Shown: positions 21,619 through 28,532 of the stretch, one piece after another
Layout of the letters: every line of letters starts with the position of its first letter
How positions within the stretch are numbered: position 1 is the first letter of the stretch
NCBI GenBank assembly: GCA_903952885.1
Contig: CAJBHE010000004.1
Location: 1-28,532 of the forward strand
Direction: 5' to 3'
DNA length: 28,532 nucleotides
Origin: an uncultured Burkholderiales bacterium
GTDB lineage: Bacteria; Pseudomonadota; Gammaproteobacteria; Burkholderiales; Burkholderiaceae_C
Notes under the pieces: generated by a model
Seen by the model: the letters and a program-made list of their open reading frames with translations, nothing else
Told to the model about the DNA's origin: nothing
Databases searched by the model: none
Translations under genes and position numbers: made by a program

Positions 21619-23166
21619 CTCGCGCAATCGGGCGTCGATGATAGACGCCTCCATGTGACCGACGCTGTCTAACTTTCCCTCACTCGCCATTTGGTGAGCC
21701 AATGTTTGTGCGGCCTTGAAACGGTCGACGGCTGCGCCGTAGTCCAGCTCCATGGCGCGAGCCTCAGCCTGTGCGCGAATGGTGCGCAATGGATCACCCT
21801 GCAGCTCATAGGCAGAGGCCTGCAACAACCACGCCGATGCATCACGCGGGTGCTGATTGAGCCACAACGACAACTCACTGGCTGCGGCTTTGCCCTGCGC
21901 AGGCTTTTGTGTACCGACGCGACTGCGTGCCAGCAACATGCGCGTGGCGCGGTCATTGTCTGCCATCACCGTGGCTTTGGGCTCTAGCATGGCCACTGCT
22001 TGCGAAGCTTCTCCAGCAGTCAAGGCTAACTCGGCCCCTAACAAACGCACCGCCCGCACAGCGCTGAGCTCCAGACCATGCAAGCTTTGCAAACGCGCTA
22101 GATGCTGACGCGCTGCCACAAAGTTGCGCTGCTGCATTTCAGCCATCGTTGCGCCATACAAAACCGCCGCTTGCTTGGCCTTGGTCTGCGTACCCACGTT
22201 TGCGACATTCGCCAATTCGACAATGCTGCGCAACACATCCACACCCGGCTTGGCCAACACCTGAGCGCGCGCAGACATCATGGCGTGCGTGGGCGAAGTA
22301 GCCACTGCAGCGCGCGTGGGCAGCAACTGCTGACGTGCTTGCGCATCCGAAATGCGCTCAGTTGTCATGGGGTGACTACGCAGGTAGGGGAAAGAGCCGT
22401 TGTCGTTCAACCTTGCAGCTTGCTGCAACTTTTCAAACATCGTCACAAAGCCTTGCGGCTCGTAGCCTGCTTCGGTCATCACGCCGTAGCCCACGCGATC
22501 GGCTTCGCGCTCCATGTCGCGCGAAAAGTTAAGCTGGCTTTGAATGGCGGCGGCTTGCCCGCCCACCATCACCGCGTTGGCTGCGCTCATGCTGCTGGCG
22601 TTCATAGTGCGGCTGGCGGCCAGCATGCCCAAAATCATGGCCCCCATCACCATGGGGCCCTGCTTGCCCTGCTGCGCAATCATGCGGGCAATGTGGCGTT
22701 GCGTGACGTGACTGAGTTCATGCGCCAGCACTGAGGCCAATTCGTCTGCGCTGCTGACCGCTGAGATCAAACCCAAGTGCACGCCCAAGTAACCGCCAGG
22801 GAGGGCAAACGCGTTGATGCTGCGGTCACGAATGAGCGACACCTCCCACGCAAACTGCTGCTCTAGCTCGGGCGTCAGCTCACCACGCTGGCGGGCTGAG
22901 GCGAGCAAGATTTGCCAGATGGACTGCACATAGTCTCCCAGCACGGGATCGTCTAAATAGTCGGGGTCGCGGTAAATTTCCCGGGCAATGCTCTCCCCCA
23001 AACGGCGCTCCACGCCCAGCGGCACTTCAGCGCCATCGCCCAAATTAGGCAAGCGGTTGCTGTTGAGTTGCGCCTGCGCAGGCGGCAATGGCAGCAGCAA
23101 AGTTGCGCACACGCAGAGCACGCCCAAGCGGCGTAACAAGTGAGGTGAAAGCAGAAGATTAAACAT
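21571..23166 (-). CDS. bepA: BepA-like periplasmic M48 metalloprotease with TPR tail
   Basis: This 531-residue protein has a signal peptide (LGVLCVCATLLLPLPPAQA, cut near residue 32), so it works in the periplasm. The M48 catalytic part is complete: zinc ligands H149 and H153 and the catalytic E150 in HELSHVTQRH, and E219 in the MEREAD segment. INAFALPGGYLGVH at about 117-130 is a strong BepA/YfgC mark. The C-terminal 250 residues look like helical TPR-type repeats. In E. coli BepA aids or degrades stalled outer-membrane proteins such as LptD. The ATG at 23166 is used. It is divergent from moaC (54 bases apart), and its 3' end overlaps the PF04020 gene by 48 bases. Confidence 0.92.
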   Translation of the reverse strand: MFNLLLSPHLLRRLGVLCVCATLLLPLPPAQAQLNSNRLPNLGDGAEVPLGVERRLGESIAREIYRDPDYLDDPVLGDYVQSIWQILLASARQRGELTPELEQQFAWEVSLIRDRSINAFALPGGYLGVHLGLISAVSSADELASVLAHELSHVTQRHIARMIAQQGKQGPMVMGAMILGMLAASRTMNASSMSAANAVMVGGQAAAIQSQLNFSRDMEREADRVGYGVMTEAGYEPQGFVTMFEKLQQAARLNDNGSFPYLRSHPMTTERISDAQARQQLLPTRAAVATSPTHAMMSARAQVLAKPGVDVLRSIVELANVANVGTQTKAKQAAVLYGATMAEMQQRNFVAARQHLARLQSLHGLELSAVRAVRLLGAELALTAGEASQAVAMLEPKATVMADNDRATRMLLARSRVGTQKPAQGKAAASELSLWLNQHPRDASAWLLQASAYELQGDPLRTIRAQAEARAMELDYGAAVDRFKAAQTLAHQMASEGKLDSVGHMEASIIDARLRELERLRREQALERSIN

Positions 23167-23220
23167 GGGTGCTTGCGCCGTATGATGCTGCTTTCATGTT
23201 AACCCCTTGCTCATTTCCGC

Positions 23221-23697
23221 ATGTCCACACTCACACACTTTGACGCCCAAGGCCAAGCCCACATGGTGGATGTGGCCGACAAAGCCCACACCAAACGCGT
23301 GGGCGTGGCCACAGGCCGCATCGTCATGTTGCCGGCCACGCTGGCCTTGATTCAAAGCGGCACGGCAAAGAAGGGCGACGTGCTTGGTATCGCTCGCATT
23401 GCAGGCATTCAGGCCGCCAAGAAAACCAGCGACTTGATTCCGTTGTGTCATCCACTCGCGCTCACCCGCGTGGCCGTGGAGTTTGCCGTTGACGAGGCCA
23501 CACACAGCGTGCGCTGTAAAGCAACGGTAGAGACCTTAGGACAAACGGGTGTGGAGATGGAAGCGCTGACGGCCGTGCAAGTGGCCTTACTCACGATTTA
23601 CGACATGTGCAAAGCAGTGGACAGAGGCATGACGATGACCGACGTGCACCTGCTAGAAAAGCATGGCGGCAAGTCGGGTAGCTACGTGGCGGCCTGA
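23221..23697 (+). CDS. moaC: Cyclic pyranopterin monophosphate synthase
   Basis: MoaC converts the MoaA product 3',8-cyclo-7,8-dihydro-GTP into cyclic pyranopterin monophosphate in molybdenum cofactor synthesis. The 158-residue protein has the substrate-site L75-C-H77-P-L and the block GVEMEALTAV ... LLTIYDMCKAVD with the catalytic D128 and K131. The length is normal. No other moa genes are in the window. The start at 23221 has no clear ribosome binding site. In the 54-base gap to bepA a TATGAT (23181-23186) could be a -10, but no matching -35 is evident. Confidence 0.97.
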   Translation: MSTLTHFDAQGQAHMVDVADKAHTKRVGVATGRIVMLPATLALIQSGTAKKGDVLGIARIAGIQAAKKTSDLIPLCHPLALTRVAVEFAVDEATHSVRCKATVETLGQTGVEMEALTAVQVALLTIYDMCKAVDRGMTMTDVHLLEKHGGKSGSYVAA

Positions 23698-23712
23698 AAG
23701 CCTTGAGTTGGG

Positions 23713-24495
23713 TTACTTGGCGGCAGCCTCTTCGGCCAGCTGCATGTGCCAAAGCTTCAAATACTTGTAGTAACTGGTTTCAGCGTTTGAGATAGCCAAT
23801 GCCAACCCGTGTGGGCCGTCTAAGAAGCCACGACGAATCACATAGGTGCGAAAAAATGCCCACGCACCGTGGCCCAACGCAGCCGCCACTGACGAGCGTT
23901 TGCCACGCGCATAGGCTTGTTTTGCCGACGCACTGGAATAGGCGTCGACCTTGGACAGCACTTGCGAGAAATTAAGGTAGCTGTAATGCAGCAAATGGTT
24001 TTGCAAGGCCACCACTTTTTGATCGCTCACGACGCGCTCGTGCACCAAGTCGTCGGAAAACTTGGCTGTGCCGCGCTTGAACAAGCGCAACACATAGTCG
24101 GGCTGCCAGCCTGCGTGGTGGATGAACTTGCCGCAATACGAGGACAAGCGTGGCATCTTGTAGACCACCTGTGTATGGCCTGTTTGTAATACCTGCCTGA
24201 TTTCGGCCGCAAGTTCAGGGGTGACGCGTTCGTCGGCGTCGATAGAAAGCACCCAATCACATGTCGCCATATCCAGCGCGCGGTTTTTTTGTGGGCCAAA
24301 GCCCGGCCAGTCGGCGGGTTGCGCCACTGTGGCGCTGTATTGCTGCGCGATAGCCACCGTGGCGTCTGTGCTTTGGCTGTCCACCACCACAATTTCATCG
24401 ACTAAACCGTGCATGGACTGCAAGCAGTCGTGCAGGTTGTGCGCTTCGTTGCGGGTGATGACGATGGCCGAGAGGGTGGGGCGTGTGAGGGTCAT
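23713..24495 (-). CDS. Family 2 glycosyltransferase (LPS-core WaaE/KdtX-like)
   Basis: This 260-residue GT-A enzyme adds a sugar to a lipid-linked or LPS acceptor at the cytoplasmic face. The N-terminal domain shows LSAIVITRNEAHNLHDCL, EIVVVDSQSTDAT, GFGPQKNRAL and the metal-binding D86-A-D88 in SIDADERVTPEL; the C-terminal part has FIHHAGWQPDYVLRLFKRG and ends with helices. The pattern is that of WaaE/KdtX-type glycosyltransferases. It starts 13 bases downstream of the oligosaccharyltransferase gene on the same strand, so the two are likely cotranscribed, and it may help build the glycan that enzyme transfers, or act separately in LPS core synthesis. Confidence 0.9.
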   Translation of the reverse strand: MTLTRPTLSAIVITRNEAHNLHDCLQSMHGLVDEIVVVDSQSTDATVAIAQQYSATVAQPADWPGFGPQKNRALDMATCDWVLSIDADERVTPELAAEIRQVLQTGHTQVVYKMPRLSSYCGKFIHHAGWQPDYVLRLFKRGTAKFSDDLVHERVVSDQKVVALQNHLLHYSYLNFSQVLSKVDAYSSASAKQAYARGKRSSVAAALGHGAWAFFRTYVIRRGFLDGPHGLALAISNAETSYYKYLKLWHMQLAEEAAAK

Positions 24496-24508
24496 GTTGC
24501 GTTTGAGT

Positions 24509-26236
24509 TTAGCGCGGCGCGCTTTGCTTCACGTCTTGTAGGCGCTCGGTCAAAGTTTTCGCCTCTTCGGTTTGGCCTAGCAGCTGAGCGCTGTCAATGA
24601 CGCGTTGCACCACCCGCGCTTCGGGTGAGTAATGCATCAAACGCTTACCTTGTGCATATATCTGCGCCGCATTGTCTGCGGTGACGGTTTGGGTGGTCAA
24701 TTCGGCAAAGTCAGCTTGGTTTTTGAACAGCCATGATTGCTTGGCATGGTGCAAAGGGTTGTCGCGATACGGCACATCACGCGACGTAGCTTGGCGATAG
24801 ATTTGGCCCACGCGGTTGAAGTCCCACGCGGCGAACAAGCAAGCGATGAACAGCATTGCCGCCAGCCACAGGGGAGTCGCTTGGCCTTGGTGCGTGACAG
24901 TTGCGTCTGGTTCATTTGGCTTAGCCCACAGCAAGCCAATGGCCAAACCCAAAGTCATTTGAAAGGGGCCATACCAAAGCGGGTACTCCAGCAAACTGTG
25001 CAGCGCCAAGACCAACAACAGACACCAAGCCATCACGCGCCATGACTGGCGCTCTTGCCAAGGCTTGCGGCGCAACACCCACATGGCGACGATAGCCATC
25101 ACGGCCAGGGCAAACGGCACGCCAAACTCGAGGGCCAAGTGCAGGGGTAAGTCGTGTGCGTTGTCGAGCAAGTCGCAAAAACGCAGGCCGTTGTAACCTG
25201 TTATGAAGTGTGCATAGTCCGTCTCGCCCCAGCCCCAGCCCAGCCAAGGCTGCTGCGCAATGAGCGCCAGCACATTGGCCCACAACACACGGCGGCCACC
25301 ACACGCGGCGTAGTCTTGCGCTTGACCGGTGACGCGCAAGATCATGCTCGCGCCCTGCTCGCCCGTGGTTTGCAAAGCCAGCCAAGGCATCAGCACCGAC
25401 CAGACAGCCACCAACAGGGGCGCTGCGAGCGCAAGCCAGATCAAGCTGTTGCTTCTACCTTTGAACATGACATCGCCACATCCAGCCCCTTGGTTGCGGC
25501 TTCGCCAGGCCCAAGCCGCCATCACCACGCCCACCAGCACCCATTGCATCGCGCCTGTCCGAGACAACGAGCACGCCACACCTGCGGCCAACACGTTAAG
25601 GCACAGCAGCGCCATCGCCCAGCTGCTTCGGGAGATCGTGCGCATTTGGGTATGCACTGCCACCCAAGCCAACAATGCCACCAGCCCAATGCTTGTGAGC
25701 GAAGCAAACTGGTTGCGCTGCCGCAAGTTAGCAAACGCATCGCCCTTCAAAGGTTGATTGACCCAAGGCGACAACTCACGCGCCATGCCCAGATACTGCA
25801 GCACGCCCAGCACCGCGCTGATCACTGCCGCCGCCAGCAAAGCCACCACCACACAACGCAACACGCGGTCATCCAACGCCGCACGCCGGCCCACAGAGGC
25901 CATCAGCCACACACACAGGAGCGACGCCACCAGGCCAGCCGTCAAAGCGCGGTCCACCACCTGAGGTACCCACACTAAGGAGGCAGCCAGCCAAACCAAC
26001 ATCACGGTAGCAACGACACGCGATGGAAGCATCCACTGCGGCTTGGCTAGCTGAGGCTTTAAAAATGGCAGCTCTACCACCGCCAACAATGCGCACGCAG
26101 CCAGCATCCAACTCACCAACAATGGGATGACGGCTGTAGACGGACTGCTGGCAAATGGATTGAGCCACGGCAAGGCCACGCACAGCGCCAAGATGACATT
26201 GCGCAGCCAGGTGTTGGATTGGTTAGACGGGATCAT
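24509..26236 (-). CDS. PglL/O-antigen-ligase-like oligosaccharyltransferase
   Basis: This protein of about 575 residues has roughly a dozen membrane helices and the Wzy_C/O-antigen ligase loop with LGWGWGETDYAHF and LLDNAHDLPLHLALEFGVP, whose NAH is the usual functional site. A periplasmic C-terminal tail of about 110 residues (FNRVGQIYRQATSRDVPYRDNP) is typical of PglL-type protein ligases (Wzy_C_2). Together with the pilin gene just upstream this suggests transfer of a lipid-linked glycan to the pilin; transfer to lipid A core cannot be excluded. I start at ATG 26236. An upstream TTG (26278) falls in the T-run of the pilin terminator, and ATG 26251 lacks a ribosome binding site. Confidence 0.85.
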   Translation of the reverse strand: MIPSNQSNTWLRNVILALCVALPWLNPFASSPSTAVIPLLVSWMLAACALLAVVELPFLKPQLAKPQWMLPSRVVATVMLVWLAASLVWVPQVVDRALTAGLVASLLCVWLMASVGRRAALDDRVLRCVVVALLAAAVISAVLGVLQYLGMARELSPWVNQPLKGDAFANLRQRNQFASLTSIGLVALLAWVAVHTQMRTISRSSWAMALLCLNVLAAGVACSLSRTGAMQWVLVGVVMAAWAWRSRNQGAGCGDVMFKGRSNSLIWLALAAPLLVAVWSVLMPWLALQTTGEQGASMILRVTGQAQDYAACGGRRVLWANVLALIAQQPWLGWGWGETDYAHFITGYNGLRFCDLLDNAHDLPLHLALEFGVPFALAVMAIVAMWVLRRKPWQERQSWRVMAWCLLLVLALHSLLEYPLWYGPFQMTLGLAIGLLWAKPNEPDATVTHQGQATPLWLAAMLFIACLFAAWDFNRVGQIYRQATSRDVPYRDNPLHHAKQSWLFKNQADFAELTTQTVTADNAAQIYAQGKRLMHYSPEARVVQRVIDSAQLLGQTEEAKTLTERLQDVKQSAPR

Positions 26237-26275
26237 GGCCTGATTTTCCATCACGCCATAAGCCGAAACATGACC

Positions 26276-26301
26276 CAAAAAACAAACGCGCCCTAGAGCG
26301 C
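26276..26301 (-). terminator. Intrinsic terminator after the pilin gene
   Basis: On the minus strand the stem GCGCT / GGCGC with loop CTAG (plus 26288-26301; one G-T pair) is followed by GTTTGTTTTTT. It lies 22 bases past the pilin stop. It likely ends most pilin transcripts and lets only some reach the oligosaccharyltransferase gene. Confidence 0.6.
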
Positions 26302-26323
26302 CTGGTTTAGCCGCTGCGACGAC

Positions 26324-26839
26324 TTATTTGCAGTCGCTGGGCACGTACTTTTTGTCCAGTGCATCGGTGGGCACAGACACACTGACAAACGCGTCGGCCC
26401 CTTTGGCCATGCACTTCCACTGCACCACGCCTTCAATGCTCACGCTCGTGGCAGTAGGCGCAGGCAATGCTGAATCTGTTGTACCACTCTTGGTGAACGG
26501 CACAAGTAGCAAGCTACCTCCGCCTGCAGCGGCTGTGGTGGTAATGGTGATGACGCCTGTGCTGCTGGCAATGTCGATTTTGCTAATGTTCTTGGTCGCG
26601 CCGCCAAATGTGTAGCCGGTCTTATAACCATCCGCGCCAATGGTTGCGATGTTTCCGCTGTTCAGCACATCCAGCACATTGGTTTTTGCGGCAGACGCAA
26701 GCCCTAGGCCCTCGCTCACACGCGCACGAATCATGTAGTCTTGGTAAGCTGGCAAAGCCACAGAGGCCAGCACGCCAATGATGGCGACCACGATCATGAG
26801 TTCGATCAAGGTGAAGCCGCGTTGTAAGGTTTGTTTCAT
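26324..26839 (-). CDS. pilA: Type IV major-pilin-like protein
   Basis: This 171-residue prepilin has a short leader MKQTLQRG cut by prepilin peptidase before F9, then the conserved hydrophobic helix FTLIELMIVVAIIGVLASVALPAYQDY with the required Glu at mature position 5 (E13). C143 and C170 would form the C-terminal disulfide loop. The globular part is rich in Thr, Ser, Gly and Ala (for example ITITTTAAAGGGS), good ground for O-glycosylation. The protein ends in Lys, not the terminal Ser used by Pseudomonas TfpO. AAAGGA stands about 7 bases before the ATG at 26839. No other pil genes are present, and the following gene is a PglL-like ligase. Confidence 0.94.
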   Translation of the reverse strand: MKQTLQRGFTLIELMIVVAIIGVLASVALPAYQDYMIRARVSEGLGLASAAKTNVLDVLNSGNIATIGADGYKTGYTFGGATKNISKIDIASSTGVITITTTAAAGGGSLLLVPFTKSGTTDSALPAPTATSVSIEGVVQWKCMAKGADAFVSVSVPTDALDKKYVPSDCK

Positions 26840-26909
26840 CGCAAGTCCTTTGGAGGTTGGGCACGAATTCTAGGCAGCCCTTGACTTGGGATAGACGATG
26901 TGCGAGTTC

Positions 26910-26944
26910 AAAAAAAAGCGAGCGGTGAAACACCGCTCGCTTTT
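26910..26944 (-). terminator. Strong intrinsic terminator of sucCD
   Basis: A perfect stem AGCGAGCGGTG / CACCGCTCGCT with an AAA loop (26917-26941), extended by A/T pairs to 26914-26944, is followed on the minus strand by eight T. It sits about 57 bases past the sucD stop. The opposite side also has TTTTG, so it could work in both directions, but no plus-strand gene ends here. It separates the TCA-cycle operon from the pilin gene. Confidence 0.92.
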
Positions 26945-27000
26945 GTCTTTGTAAATCCCGAGGGAAATTACTTCAACTGAGCCTTGAGCAATTTGCCCAA

Positions 27001-27864
27001 TTAAGATGGGTTGCGTGTGACGATGAAGCCGCACTCTTCCATGATGGCCAGTTTGGCATCTGCAGTGTCTGCACCGCCAGAAATCAAAGCACCTGCATGG
27101 CCCATGCGCTTGCCGGGAGGGGCAGTCACACCAGCGATGAAGCCAACGATTGGCTTCTTCATGTTGGCCTTACACCACTGTGCAGCTTCAGCTTCATCTG
27201 GGCCACCGATTTCACCAATCATGATGACGGCGTCTGTGTCTGGATCGTCGTTGAAAGCCTTCATCACGTCGATGTGCTTCAAACCGTTGATGGGGTCACC
27301 ACCGATACCGACGGCGCTGGATTGACCCAAGCCCACTTCGGTCAACATCGCCACAGCTTCGTAAGTCAATGTGCCTGAACGAGACACAACGCCGATACGG
27401 CCTTTACGGTGGATATGACCGGGCATGATGCCGATCTTGATTTCGTCAGGCGTGATCAAACCAGGGCAGTTAGGGCCGAGGAGCAATGTTTTTTTGCCGC
27501 CAGCCGCTTCCTTGGCTTTCATCTTGTTACGGACTTCAAGCATGTCACGGACGGGGATGCCTTCGGTGATACAGATGGCCAAATCGAGGTCAGCTTCCAC
27601 AGCTTCCCAGATGGCAGCCGCTGCGCCAGCTGGTGGCACGTAGATCACAGACACGGTTGCGCCCGTGTTGTGGGCAGCTTCTTTGACCGATGCAAAGATT
27701 GGCACGCCGAAGATGGACTCGCCAGCCTTCTTGGGGTTCACACCCGCGACGAAACAGTTTTTACCATTTGCGTACTCGATGCACTTTTCAGTGTGGAACT
27801 GACCGGTTTTGCCGGTGATACCTTGGGTGATGACCTTGGTGTTTTTATTGATGTAGATTGACAT
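27001..27864 (-). CDS. sucD: Succinyl-CoA synthetase, alpha subunit
   Basis: SucD with SucC converts succinyl-CoA, ADP and phosphate into succinate, CoA and ATP in the TCA cycle. The 287-residue protein matches the family from end to end: MSIYINKNTKVITQGITGKTG (CoA-binding start), ICITEGIPVRDM, LLLGPNCPGLITP, IGIGGDPINGLKH-like loop (seen as SAVGIGGDPINGL) and the phosphohistidine in GKRMGHAGALISGG, about residue 256. TAAGGA is 6 bases before the ATG at 27864. It lies 9 bases downstream of sucC on the same strand and is followed by a strong terminator. Confidence 0.98.
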   Translation of the reverse strand: MSIYINKNTKVITQGITGKTGQFHTEKCIEYANGKNCFVAGVNPKKAGESIFGVPIFASVKEAAHNTGATVSVIYVPPAGAAAAIWEAVEADLDLAICITEGIPVRDMLEVRNKMKAKEAAGGKKTLLLGPNCPGLITPDEIKIGIMPGHIHRKGRIGVVSRSGTLTYEAVAMLTEVGLGQSSAVGIGGDPINGLKHIDVMKAFNDDPDTDAVIMIGEIGGPDEAEAAQWCKANMKKPIVGFIAGVTAPPGKRMGHAGALISGGADTADAKLAIMEECGFIVTRNPS

Positions 27865-27873
27865 GTGGTGTCC

Positions 27874-28532
<659 letters not shown>

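Noticed and set aside
26236..26278. Longer form of the oligosaccharyltransferase starting with TTG at 26278
   Set aside because: The TTG lies in the T-run of the pilin terminator and has no ribosome binding site.

Overview
The window looks like a piece of a chromosome from a betaproteobacterium of the order Burkholderiales, most likely Comamonadaceae (relatives of Limnohabitans, Rhodoferax or Acidovorax). The support is protein-level resemblance (SucCD, GlnE, PurB, RfaE2, a DUF3717/DUF1289 protein) and the gene order mltA / two-component pair / yhdP / glnE, which I remember as typical of that family. Coding density is very high: there is no gene-free stretch above 300 bases, and I saw no tRNA, rRNA, CRISPR array, insertion sequence or prophage.

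Layout, left to right. (1) 1-10.6 kb: the lipoprotein murein hydrolase MltA (minus, runs off the left edge), a tiny membrane protein (plus), then a leftward block yhdP - sensor histidine kinase - FixJ-type regulator, with divergent glnE on the plus strand. (2) 10.7-12.2 kb: rfaE2 (LPS heptose activation) and a CarH/LitR-type B12-dependent photoreceptor repressor, both minus. (3) 12.3-18.1 kb: divergent from the repressor, a compact plus-strand operon of exported glutathione peroxidase, FAD amine-oxidase-like protein, DUF1365 protein, cyclopropane-synthase-like methyltransferase, chalcone-isomerase-like protein, short-chain dehydrogenase and NTF2-like protein. Most junctions are stop/start overlaps. 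(4) 18.1-23.7 kb: housekeeping and conserved genes: a glutathione transferase, purB, yaeQ, a DUF3717-DUF1289 protein, a PF04020 membrane protein, a BepA-like periplasmic M48 protease, moaC. (5) 23.7-26.8 kb: a minus-strand surface-glycan/pilus block of type IV pilin, an O-antigen-ligase/PglL-like oligosaccharyltransferase and a family 2 glycosyltransferase. (6) 27.0-28.5 kb: sucD and the 3' part of sucC, closed by a strong intrinsic terminator.

The most interesting part is region 3. A light-sensing, B12-binding repressor faces an operon that looks designed to remake unsaturated membrane lipids and destroy lipid peroxides. The related gene set in Rhodobacter sphaeroides belongs to the singlet-oxygen (RpoE/ChrR) response and includes enzymes of furan fatty acid synthesis. 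Here the methyltransferase has lost two of the residues that bind bicarbonate in cyclopropane synthases, and the peroxidase has lost the usual tetrad Gln. My reading is a light-induced lipid-modification pathway that does not simply make cyclopropane fatty acids. The components are individually known families; the exact product and wiring are inference.
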